A DNA stretch of 8,105 nucleotides. It comes from an uncultured Chloroflexaceae bacterium (lineage in GTDB: Bacteria > Chloroflexota > Chloroflexia > Chloroflexales > Chloroflexaceae). Shown in pieces: positions 1 to 6,600 of the stretch. Position 1 is the stretch's first letter, and each line of letters begins with the position of its first letter. The stretch is taken from NCBI GenBank assembly GCA_937141995.1, contig CAKZQX010000729.1, positions 1 to 8,105 of the forward strand. The letters run 5' to 3'. The notes under the pieces are model-generated. The model had not been told where the DNA came from. It made no database searches and saw only the letters and a program-made list of their open reading frames with translations. The position numbers were made by a program, and so were the translations under genes.

Positions 1-1
1 G

Positions 2-388
2 CAGGCCATCGGGGGTACATGGGGCTGCGCCACCAGCAACGTCGGGAAGTGGGTGCCGCCGGTTGCCTGCCCGATTCCCTACCCGGGGTTTCCGGCAATT
101 CTGGCGGCGATTGCCGAACGGAGCGATGTCCTGGCGCGCTATGTCCACAAATATTTTTACGACATGGTTGAACATACCCGGCAGGTATTCAGCCTCGTCC
201 GGCCCGGCGGGACAGTTCACTATGTTGTGGGGAACTCCCGATTTTACGATGTGCTGCTCCCGGTTGAGGAACTTTTCGCGGCGCTGTTTCAGGCCGCCGG
301 TTTTGTCGAGGTCACGATCAGGCCGATCCGAAAGCGCACCTCGAAGAAAGAGTTGTATGAGTTTGTGGTGGCGGGAAAAAAGGCATGA
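2..388 (+). CDS. Probable site-specific DNA methyltransferase (SAM-dependent), C-terminal fragment
   Basis: The open frame enters from the left edge, so the start is outside the window; the Met at 53 is internal. The visible 128 codons begin QAIGGTWGCATSNVGKW. They continue with a helix (YFYDMVEHTRQVFSLV), then RPGGTVHYVVGNSRFYDVLLPV, and end with IRKRTSKKELYEFVVAGKK. A strand ending in VVGNSRF after an R-PGG turn, followed by a Lys/Arg-rich 'R-SKKELYE' tail, is typical of N4/N6 amino-methyltransferases with a Rossmann-type fold. This is family knowledge recalled from pattern, not a search. The catalytic (S/D)PPY motif and the SAM-binding motif I would lie upstream and cannot be checked. The gene converges on the gene at 455-931. 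It could instead be another class I methyltransferase, for example one acting on RNA. Confidence 0.68.
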   Translation, partial: QAIGGTWGCATSNVGKWVPPVACPIPYPGFPAILAAIAERSDVLARYVHKYFYDMVEHTRQVFSLVRPGGTVHYVVGNSRFYDVLLPVEELFAALFQAAGFVEVTIRPIRKRTSKKELYEFVVAGKKA

Positions 389-393
389 AAACA

Positions 394-424
394 GGGCAGC
401 CATTACGACTGCCCCAAACCTTTT
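394..424. terminator. Hairpin between convergent genes, candidate bidirectional terminator
   Basis: GGGCAG (394-399) and CTGCCC (409-414) form a perfect 6-bp stem around a 9-nt loop. On the + strand it is followed by CAAACC and then TTTT (421-424). On the - strand the stem is followed by TGTTTTC. It sits 5 nt after the methyltransferase stop, in the 66-bp gap between two convergent genes, where a shared terminator is expected. The U-tracts are short, so efficiency is uncertain. Confidence 0.5.
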
Positions 425-454
425 CATCTCAACCGTTAAACTTTTCGTTCTCTG

Positions 455-931
455 CTACTGATCACGATCCGGGAAGCCCTCAACCGGCGGATTGCCCTCG
501 GCCTTGCCGCCCTCGACAAACATCCCGGTGCTGACGGTACCCGTCGTCCCGGCATTGCCGCGCGACTCGGGATAACCCGGTGTCAGTGGAGGTGGTTCAA
601 ACACATAGCGTCGCCAGGCAATTGCCCCCCGGTCTACATCGCTGCGTCCGGCAAGCGGAGCCTGCTCACGCCCGATAGCCAGCGGATCGTGCTGCTGCAA
701 CACGGCATGGACTTGATCATCATTCGCCGTACGCAGTGTCACCGAGAGCGACCAGAACGACTCGGGCAGCGTTTGCGCCTCGACCTGGGGACGCTCGGCA
801 TCATGCAGCGAGTGCGAGGCGATCTTCAGGGAAGGATGGGGCACACCGGCCGCTTCCAGTTCGTACATTGCGTTCTGCGCATCCCGTAGCGTTTTATATA
901 GTCCAACCAGCATCTCTGGGGAATTGGTCAT
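455..931 (-). CDS. Small soluble protein with YflT/general-stress-17M-like N-terminal domain
   Basis: The product is 158 aa. I chose the ATG at 929-931 because GAGGTG (936-941) precedes it at 4 nt and because the family-like sequence starts there. The frame stays open to an ATG at 1051, but that extension has no ribosome binding site and no domain-like character. Residues 7-31 (MLVGLYKTLRDAQNAMYELEA...) match the pattern of heat/general-stress YflT-type domains (V-G-Y-T-AQ-AV-L--AG). Residues 62-90 give a second strand-helix unit (LSVTLRTANDDQVHAVLQQ, then HDPLAIG). These domains usually continue to 'D-(V/I)D-RA--WR', and here SDVDRGAIAWRR (97-108) fits. The last 45 residues are Pro/Gly-rich and probably disordered. 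There is no signal peptide or TM segment. It is the last gene of the minus-strand block, 139 bp after the previous stop. The domain match is by eye and the function is unknown. Confidence 0.6.
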   Translation of the reverse strand: MTNSPEMLVGLYKTLRDAQNAMYELEAAGVPHPSLKIASHSLHDAERPQVEAQTLPESFWSLSVTLRTANDDQVHAVLQQHDPLAIGREQAPLAGRSDVDRGAIAWRRYVFEPPPLTPGYPESRGNAGTTGTVSTGMFVEGGKAEGNPPVEGFPDRDQ

Positions 932-1002
932 TTCGCACCTCGTCGCTTTCAACCGCAGCAAGCGGAGTTGTTGCTTCAGCGTACCGTTTCTGCAATGTAT
1001 TG

Positions 1003-1020
1003 TGGCAAGAATCGTGCCAG
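1003..1020 (-). promoter_or_regulatory. Sigma54-like -24/-12 promoter motif or TGGCA/TGCCA operator
   Basis: On the minus strand the sequence is CTGGCACGATTCTTGCCA. It matches the sigma54 consensus TGGCAC-N5-TTGC, with GG (1017-1018) and GC (1005-1006) exactly 12 nt apart. A start site about 12 nt downstream of the GC element would give a leader of about 60 nt before the ATG at 931. The same bases form an inverted repeat, TGGCA-N7-TGCCA, so a dimeric repressor or activator site is the main alternative. Whether this organism has RpoN cannot be seen from the window. Confidence 0.35.
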
Positions 1021-1070
1021 GCGCGCGTATCAAAACGTGGGGAAATGACATAAAAGTTCATCAACCGCGA

Positions 1071-1745
1071 TTACGGTAGCGCAAAGACGGCCCGTTCACC
1101 AGTATCAGCGTCAACATAGATCCAGAAGAGCTCGCCGGCATCCTCCGGTAACTCGTACACAAACGTTCCGCTGACCGTCTGGCCGGGGTCCACAATTTCG
1201 CCGGCCCCGAAGAAGTTTTCATCACCCGCCGCTTCCCAGTAATATTCGTACGAATTCCCCAAAGCATCCTGCAGCCAGGTATCGTACGGACCAATCCAGG
1301 CAAAGTTTATATCGGAGGTATTTTCAAAAGATGCCGCGATAACCCAGTACTGGTTTCCGGCAAATGGTGCCATCAAACCCGCGACTTCGGATGTTGCGTA
1401 GGCATCGGTAACGGTGACGCGGAGATCCGCGACAGTCGCCGTATCTCCCAGGCTGAGGGCCGTCGCCGGGTCAACCGGGAAGGGCGTGGCGCTTTCATCA
1501 ATCCCTGCTGCCAATCCGGTGTTAATCTCCGAAAAGACCTCACTTACCCGACCTCCCAATACTGTCAGGAACCCGACTACGACAATGGCGATAATGACAC
1601 ACAGCAAGGCTGATCCGCCAACGGCGGCAAGTACAATCCAGACCCAGGTTGGTATCCCGGAGCGCTTCTCCGGCGGAGGCGGTTGGTAATTCGGCGGCAG
1701 TTGGTAGGGTTGGCCCGGCTGTTCGGGTGGGGTAGGACTGGTCAT
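1071..1745 (-). CDS. Single-pass membrane protein with extracellular DUF4352-like domain
   Basis: The product is 224 aa. The start is the ATG at 1743-1745, set by AAAGGAG (1753-1759) 7 nt upstream; the frame is open to 1841, but no start there has a comparable site. Residues 1-28 are a Pro/Gln-rich cytoplasmic tail (PPEQPGQPYQLPPNYQPPPP). EKR precedes a strong TM helix at about 33-63 (WVWIVLAAVGGSALLCVIIA...). The rest would be outside. Residues 100-224 read as an Ig-like beta domain of the DUF4352 type: LGDTATVADLRVTVTDAY, then YWVIAASFENTSD, then DALGNSYEYYW, then VDPGQTVSGTFVYELPEDAGELFWIYV. The alternating strands and the 'V-PG-TVSG-FVYELP' turn are characteristic of that family. Such domains are found on surface lipoproteins and membrane proteins, and the ligand is unknown. 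The gene is 70 bp downstream of the ART-like gene on the same strand. I see no convincing promoter in that gap, so co-transcription is likely. Confidence 0.75.
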   Translation of the reverse strand: MTSPTPPEQPGQPYQLPPNYQPPPPEKRSGIPTWVWIVLAAVGGSALLCVIIAIVVVGFLTVLGGRVSEVFSEINTGLAAGIDESATPFPVDPATALSLGDTATVADLRVTVTDAYATSEVAGLMAPFAGNQYWVIAASFENTSDINFAWIGPYDTWLQDALGNSYEYYWEAAGDENFFGAGEIVDPGQTVSGTFVYELPEDAGELFWIYVDADTGERAVFALP

Positions 1746-1752
1746 GCATTCG

Positions 1753-1759
1753 CTCCTTT
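1753..1759 (-). promoter_or_regulatory. Ribosome binding site deciding the start of the DUF4352-like gene
   Basis: AAAGGAG reads on the minus strand with 7 nt to the ATG at 1745. It rules out the in-frame Met codon 96 bases upstream (1841), whose extension would also overlap the preceding gene. Confidence 0.7.
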
Positions 1760-1815
1760 GCACTTCTCTTCTGAATAGTCCAATCGTCCAAATGTCGGCA
1801 AACTCCACAAACTGA

Positions 1816-2181
1816 TCAGGTTGGCCGGTCGGTAGCATCAAAACCGGCGATAACCTCGATCAGGCCAACGATATTGCGGTTAAACTCCGGTAGATCATCC
1901 GCCGGAATCCAGTACTCCTGATGAACCCGGCTGCCAACCGTTTGCACCTCATAGCGACGCAGAAAATCCGCCCGAACTGCGAAGCGGGTGACATAGCCTG
2001 CCCCGGAGCTTTTGACATTCCAGTCCCGCGTAATCCGGGTTGCGTACTCCTCATTCAAAACCGGGTAGAAGATGGGCTGACCGGGCAGGCGCGGCGGGAA
2101 CTCACGATAGCCACTTACCTGGATCAGATGCAGTTCCTCCGGGCCAACCGGCCGGTAGAGCGTCACCGTTTCTGCACTCAT
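1816..2181 (-). CDS. Small 'ADP-ribosylation/crystallin J1' family protein, putative ADP-ribosyltransferase-fold partner of the ARH
   Basis: The product is 121 aa. The ATG (2179-2181) overlaps the TGA of the upstream ARH gene as ATGA, with GGAGGG (2185-2190) 3 nt before it, so translation is probably coupled. The core, TLYRPVGPEELHLIQVSGY at residues 7-25, then PPRLPGQPIFYPVLNEEYA, DWNVK, GYVTRF and EYWIPADDLPEFNRNIVG, matches what I recall of a small bacterial family annotated 'ADP-ribosylation/crystallin J1'. That name comes largely from association with ARH enzymes, so it is not proof of activity. I infer an ART-like layout: an LYR strand (R10), an IFYPVLNEEYA strand-helix (Y39), then E89 in EYWIP. 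This resembles the R/H-Y-E arrangement of ADP-ribosyltransferases. There is no signal or TM segment, so it should be cytoplasmic. It could instead be a non-catalytic accessory protein or a substrate-recognition subunit. Confidence 0.72.
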   Translation of the reverse strand: MSAETVTLYRPVGPEELHLIQVSGYREFPPRLPGQPIFYPVLNEEYATRITRDWNVKSSGAGYVTRFAVRADFLRRYEVQTVGSRVHQEYWIPADDLPEFNRNIVGLIEVIAGFDATDRPT

Positions 2182-3086
2182 GCGCCCTCCGTAAAAGGCC
2201 AGTCCGGCAGTGCCTCGCGCCGCCGCAGCCACTCGGCGGGAATGCCGGCTGTACCCGTGTACGCCGCCACGATGCCGCCAACGATGGCGCAGTTGGTGTC
2301 GATATCACCCAACCCGCTCACGGTTAGCCAGAGTGCGGCGGCATAGTCGTCGAGATGCTGTGCCGCGCACCAGAGCGTAAACGCGACCGTGTCCTGGGCA
2401 GTAATGCCGCTGCCATTCCCCAGCACCGGGATGGCCGACCAGACCGGCGTGTCCGGCTCCAGGTTACGCGCCCGCTGCACTCTGGTGGCAACCTCGCTGG
2501 CGGGCAGCAACGCCTGCCGGTCAGGGGGCGTGGTACCGCGCAGTCGGGCCGCGTGTGCTGCGGCCACCGCCACCGCAATGGCCCCGGCCACTCCTTCAGG
2601 GTGCGCGTGGGTCACTTCCGCCGAGCGGCGCGCATGCGTGACAACTGCATCCAGGTCATCGGCGAGGAATGCGCCCAGCGGAGCTACCCGCATCGCCGCG
2701 CCATTGCCAAACGATCCCTGCCCACTGAACAGGCCGCAAGCCGCCGTACGCCAGGCAGCGCCATGCTGGATCTGGGGCAGCAGGCGGTGCATGGCCGGAC
2801 CATACCCGCGCCCCGGCTGTTGCGCATAGCGCGCGGCGAAGCTACGGGCCAGGCGTTCCTGGTCGATCCCGCCACACTGCCGCAGGATCGACACGATCGA
2901 GAGCGCCATCTGGGTATCATCGGTGTAGTGCCAGGGTAGATCGGGCATCCGGCGGTCGGCGACAACCTGATCGATATTCCCAGACGAAACCGTAAAGAAA
3001 AACCGTTCGCCAAACCCATCACCAACCGCCAATCCTTCGAGGGAGTCACGGGCGCGGGCAAGCCGGGCGCGGGAGTCAAGTGTCAT
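2178..3086 (-). CDS. ADP-ribosylglycohydrolase (ARH/DraG family)
   Basis: The product is 302 aa, a normal length for the family. It removes ADP-ribose from modified proteins or nucleic acids using two Mg2+ ions. The start is the ATG at 3084-3086, just after a purine-rich tract (GGAAGGAAGGAAG). Family landmarks in order: GLAVGDGFG (18-26); YTDDTQMA (54-61), whose TDD supplies metal ligands; GQGSFGNGAAMRVAPLGAF (122-140), the substrate loop with the conserved GNGAAMR; HAHPEGVAGA (160-169), equivalent to the T/SHxxP-x-A helix; and GDIDTNCAIVGGIVAAYTG (260-278), the C-terminal GD-DTN metal site. All expected metal-binding residues look intact, so activity is likely. The gene is first in the minus-strand block behind a strong promoter, and it overlaps the small partner gene by 4 nt. 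The target (Arg, Ser or another linkage) cannot be read from sequence. Confidence 0.93.
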   Translation of the reverse strand: MTLDSRARLARARDSLEGLAVGDGFGERFFFTVSSGNIDQVVADRRMPDLPWHYTDDTQMALSIVSILRQCGGIDQERLARSFAARYAQQPGRGYGPAMHRLLPQIQHGAAWRTAACGLFSGQGSFGNGAAMRVAPLGAFLADDLDAVVTHARRSAEVTHAHPEGVAGAIAVAVAAAHAARLRGTTPPDRQALLPASEVATRVQRARNLEPDTPVWSAIPVLGNGSGITAQDTVAFTLWCAAQHLDDYAAALWLTVSGLGDIDTNCAIVGGIVAAYTGTAGIPAEWLRRREALPDWPFTEGA

Positions 3087-3088
3087 TG

Positions 3089-3102
3089 CTTCCTTCCTTC
3101 CT
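3089..3102 (-). promoter_or_regulatory. Extended purine-rich ribosome binding tract of the ARH gene
   Basis: On the minus strand a tandem GGAA/GGAAG tract ends 2 nt before the ATG at 3086. Several overlapping anti-Shine-Dalgarno registers are available, which favours this start over the ATG at 3110 or 3170. Confidence 0.5.
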
Positions 3103-3168
3103 ATCGCCATTGGCGCAGCGGCAGGCCAGTGGTTGCCAGGCACATGCACAATACCCAGTGCGCTCTGC

Positions 3169-3198
3169 ACTATAGCGTATGCGTATGTTGCCTGTCAA
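3169..3198 (-). promoter_or_regulatory. Strong sigma70-type promoter of the ARH operon
   Basis: On the minus strand the -35 is TTGACA (3193-3198, perfect), the spacer is 18 nt, and the -10 is TATAGT (3169-3174, 5 of 6). Transcription would start near 3162, giving a leader of about 75 nt. The spacer carries a tandem ATACGC hexamer (plus-strand GCGTATGCGTAT), which might bind a regulator between the two promoter boxes. Confidence 0.72.
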
Positions 3199-3316
3199 TC
3201 GGATAAGCGACACCGTACCCACCCGCGTAGCATCTTCTATATCTCATCTGATCCGACCAGAGACCTAGGACTTTCCCTGATCGGGCACTTCTCCCGACTG
3301 ACGCGCAGTTTTTCAT

Positions 3317-3330
3317 TATTATGCTACACT
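3317..3330 (+). promoter_or_regulatory. Candidate -10 region(s) for the kinase transcript
   Basis: TATTAT (3317-3322, 5 of 6) overlaps an extended -10, TGC-TACACT (3322-3330). No good -35 lies 16-18 nt upstream of either. A start here would leave an unusually long leader of about 350 nt before the kinase ATG. This is the best candidate I see upstream of the kinase, but it is weak. Confidence 0.28.
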
Positions 3331-3361
3331 AACTTCAGAAATTGTATCCTGAATATCATAG

Positions 3362-3398
3362 GTACGACGTACGCGGTGCGGACTGTTCCCGTCCGCAT
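3362..3398. repeat. Palindrome plus GC-rich hairpin, possible dispersed intergenic repeat
   Basis: GTACG-A-CGTAC (3362-3372) is an 11-bp odd palindrome. Four bases later TGCGGAC (3377-3383) pairs perfectly with GTCCGCA (3391-3397) around a 7-nt loop, extendable by a G-U pair. There is no T-run, so it is not an intrinsic terminator. The compact layout is like REP/BIME-type intergenic elements. Confidence 0.4.
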
Positions 3399-3511
3399 GC
3401 CAGATCCAAAGGCCGGTTGCGCCTGCTGCCGGAGGCGAATGTTCCTTCCAGGTTCATAGCGGCGTAACGCGTGTCATAGCCGGGAAAAGGCGCTTTGCAT
3501 AACAGCCGTGC

Positions 3512-3537
3512 GTGTTGCGAGGAGGCATGGGCAACAC
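3512..3537. repeat. Inverted repeat in the kinase leader
   Basis: GTGTTGC (3512-3518) and GCAACAC (3531-3537) form a perfect 7-bp stem. The 12-nt loop contains GAGGAGG and an ATG. As RNA, the loop would hold a purine-rich ribosome-binding-like sequence. Confidence 0.4.
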
Positions 3538-3691
3538 TGCGGCATATTGCGCACCCAATTTGCTACATCTTGTACGTTCTTCCGTAGAGAGAGTTATTGT
3601 CCTGACGGTTACATTGCACCTTTTCATTGTCACCCCAACCGTGCGGCCATCGCCTGAGGAGATTCAGACAGACAGAGGTGGGACGCTATGA
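3527..3691 (+). CDS. Possible 54-aa leader ORF overlapping the kinase start (ATGA)
   Basis: The ATG at 3527 reads without a stop to the TGA at 3689-3691, which overlaps the kinase ATG as ATGA. The predicted peptide begins MGNTAAYCAPNLLHLV and has a hydrophobic stretch (VIVLTVTLHLFIV) near residues 24-36. GAGGAGG (3519-3525) is upstream but only 1 nt from the ATG at its closest register; the GAGG at 3519-3522 gives 4 nt. The kinase has its own good ribosome binding site, and a 54-codon stop-free stretch is not rare by chance. No recognisable family. It is either a leader peptide coupling or, more likely, fortuitous. Confidence 0.2.
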   Translation: MGNTAAYCAPNLLHLVRSSVERVIVLTVTLHLFIVTPTVRPSPEEIQTDRGGTL

Positions 3692-6600
3692 ACCTGACGG
3701 GTCGCACATTAGGAAAGTATCGACTGCTCGAGAGCCTGGGTCAGGGCGGCATGGCCCAGGTATACAAAGCAGAACAGCCTACAATCGAACGCCTGGTCGC
3801 CATCAAAGTGTTACACAGCCATCTGGCCGAGTCGGACGATTTTGTCGCCCGCTTCAAGCGCGAGGCGCGCGGGTTGGGCCAGTTGCAGCACCCGCATATC
3901 GTGCAGGTCATCGACTTTGATATTGAGGACAAGATCTACTACATGGTCGTGGATTATATTCCCGGCCAGACGCTTCAGGCATACCTCGACGAAAAAAAGG
4001 CGTTACCCTACGGCGAAGCGCTAGCGATTGCGGCGCAATTGGCCGATGCCCTGGCGTATGCGCATAGCAAGGATACGATTCACCGCGATATCAAGCCGAG
4101 CAATGTACTCTTCAAGGATGCCGCCAACACCCAGGCCGTCTTAACCGACTTTGGCATTAGCCGGTTAATGAACGATGCGACTCTGACCGTGACCGGCGCA
4201 ATCGTCGGCACCCCGGCTTACATGAGCCCGGAGGCGGGGCTGGGGCAACGGGTCGATCAGCGCGCGGACATCTTTAGTCTGGGCACCATTCTGTATGAAA
4301 TGGTGACGGGCCGCACACCGCACACGGGCGATACGCCGATGTCGGTGATCCTGAAGCAATTGAATGAGCCGCTCCCTTCGCCCCGCGCGATGAAACCGGA
4401 CATGCCGGAAGATCTGGTTCAGCTTATCGAGAAGGCGCTGGCAAAAGATCCCGCCGATCGGTTTCAGACCGCGGCAGAGTTCCTGGCGGCGATTCAGGCA
4501 GTCCGCGCAACTATCGCCGATGGTCAACCGGCCGTCGCACCGCTGCGCACGCTGGCACTGCCGGAGGAAACGCCGACTATGGCACCGGGGATGCCCCCCA
4601 TACCCGTGCCCACACAGCCCACACAGCCCACACCACCCCCACAACCGGCAGCGGATCAGGCGACATCCGCACCAACCCCGGCACCGGCCGCACCCGCGCA
4701 GCCGAATCACGCCTTCCGCGCGATTGCGGGGGTGCTGGTGATTGCGCTGGCTGCATTGGGGATCTGGTGGGGCTTTGGTCGCAATGATCAGGGTGCGGTC
4801 GCGCTCGGCCCGACAACCACCGCCACCATCACCGTTACCGCCCCGGTTGACCCGAGCGCTACACCAACAGAGGAGCCAACCGCTACCACTGTTGCGCCGG
4901 CCGCCACCGCCACGCCGGACACGCTGGTCATTGAACCAACGACCATTGCGGAGCCAGTGAGTGTGCCGGCACCGCTGGGGATGCTGCGCTTTGCCGACAG
5001 CGAAACCACCCGCGCCGGCAATTTCATCCTGCACCTGGACCGGGTGCCGCAGCCGCCGGCCGGTACCCGGTATGCGCTGTGGCTCCAGGCGCAGGATGGC
5101 AGCATGCGCAACCTGGGGGCGCTACCGCTAACCAATGGCACGATCTTTTTTACGGACAGCATTGACGAGAATCTGGTCGCAACGGTTGACCAGGTGCTGG
5201 TTACGATTGAACCGGCGGAGGAAGCGGCCGCTCGACCGGCACCGGCCGGCCCGGTGGCCTTCACCGGGCAACTGCCGTCCGACTATACCGCCGAACTGCG
5301 CCAGATCCTGGTTGTCGGGGATGATGGTCCGGGCATGCTGATTGGCGCACAGGAGCAGGCCGCCGTTGCCGGGCAGCATGCGCAGTTTAGTCTGGATGCG
5401 CTGGTGGCGGATAATCTGACCGAAGCGAAACATCATGCCGAGCATGTCGTTAACATACTCGATGGCGAGAGTGGGGAGTTCTTCGGTGATGTCAATCTGG
5501 ATGGGCAGACGCAGAATCCGGGTGACGGCGTGGGCGTGCGCGGCTACTTAGAGGAGAGCCGCCGGCGATTGGAGGCGGCGCAGACTGCGGCCTTTGCCGC
5601 CGAAGATCAACATCTGGAGCGGGCCCAGGTTGCCATTGACGGTAGTCTGGCCGGTGTTGAAGCCGCCATGACCAGCGCGCGCAAAATCGCCGCCTCCGAC
5701 ACCGTGGCAGAGGCACAGCCCTTTGGTGACGATATGAATGCGCAAATAAACGCACTGGTGGGCGATCCGGCCGCACCCGACACCATCACCGCAGCCTATG
5801 CGCAGGTGCTGGCGCTGGCTGCTATCCCACTGCTGGCTGAGCAGGCCACGTTGCCCGCCCCGGATGCCCTGGCAGACCCCGATGCGGGGCGGGTGGGGTT
5901 CTTCCGGGTAATGCGCAATGCCACAACGAGTGGCAACGACTTTCTGTTGCAGATGGCACCGGCTACGCCACCGCCGGCCGATGCTCACTTTGATGCCTGG
6001 CTGGTGCATAATGATCGGAATGACCCGCTCTTCCTGGGAGAACTTACCAGCACCAGCGGATATGCATTCTTGCAGGGCAGCCAGGAGGCGGATCTGTTGC
6101 AAGAGTATGATCGCCTGATCATCAGCCGGGAGACCACCCCGGCCAATCTGCGACCCTCTGATGAGATTTTCTTCGAGGGTGATTTCCAGTTTAATACCGA
6201 ACGGGAAGTAGCCCGACTGCTGGCCCCGGAAACGCCGTCCGGCAAGGGGACGCTCTTCGGGGCGGAAGAACAGACGCGCGTGGCGATGCAGCACAAGCAG
6301 TTTGCGCAGGATGCGCTGGCGGCGGGTGATCTGGAGGAGGCCCAGCGCCACACCGAGCATGCGATCAACATCCTCGATGGGGAGGAGGGCATCCACTTTG
6401 GTGACCTCAATCTGGATGGACAGGCGCAGAATCCGGGTGACGGTGTGGGCGTGCGCGGCTATCTGCAAACGACGATTGCCGTGATAGAACAGATGGACGC
6501 GCGGACGGAACTGAGCGGCAACCAGCACTTCTATGCCCGCCAGATCATTGCGACCAGCGAGAGTCGCCTGGCGACAATTGAGGCCGCCATTGAGCAAGTG

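Larger units (their letters stand above)
3087..3687. other. Divergent intergenic region (601 bp) between the ARH operon and the kinase gene
   Basis: No convincing long protein gene was found here. The region contains the ARH promoter, an AT-rich segment with -10-like boxes (3317-3330), an 11-bp palindrome and hairpin (3362-3398), an inverted repeat (3512-3537) and a possible 54-codon leader ORF ending at the kinase start. The 327-bp open frame at 3133-3459 lacks a ribosome binding site and encodes a Cys/Arg/Ser-rich low-quality sequence. Confidence 0.6.

Noticed and set aside
1746..1815. Possible separate promoter for the DUF4352-like gene
   Set aside because: TTGCCG with TATTCA at 18 nt is the best match and TATTCA fits only 3 of 6 positions, so no promoter is claimed.
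1921..2939. Plus-strand open frames opposite the ARH and its partner
   Set aside because: They are antisense to genes with clear family motifs and encode Arg/Pro-rich sequence without structure.
3133..3459. Plus-strand 108-codon open frame upstream of the kinase
   Set aside because: No ribosome binding site and no domain-like pattern. It overlaps the ARH promoter on the opposite strand and the hairpin at 3377-3397.
4165..5034. 289-codon minus-strand open frame inside the kinase gene
   Set aside because: The composition (Arg, Cys, Gly, His-rich) is an antisense artefact of the kinase and its Pro/Thr linker.
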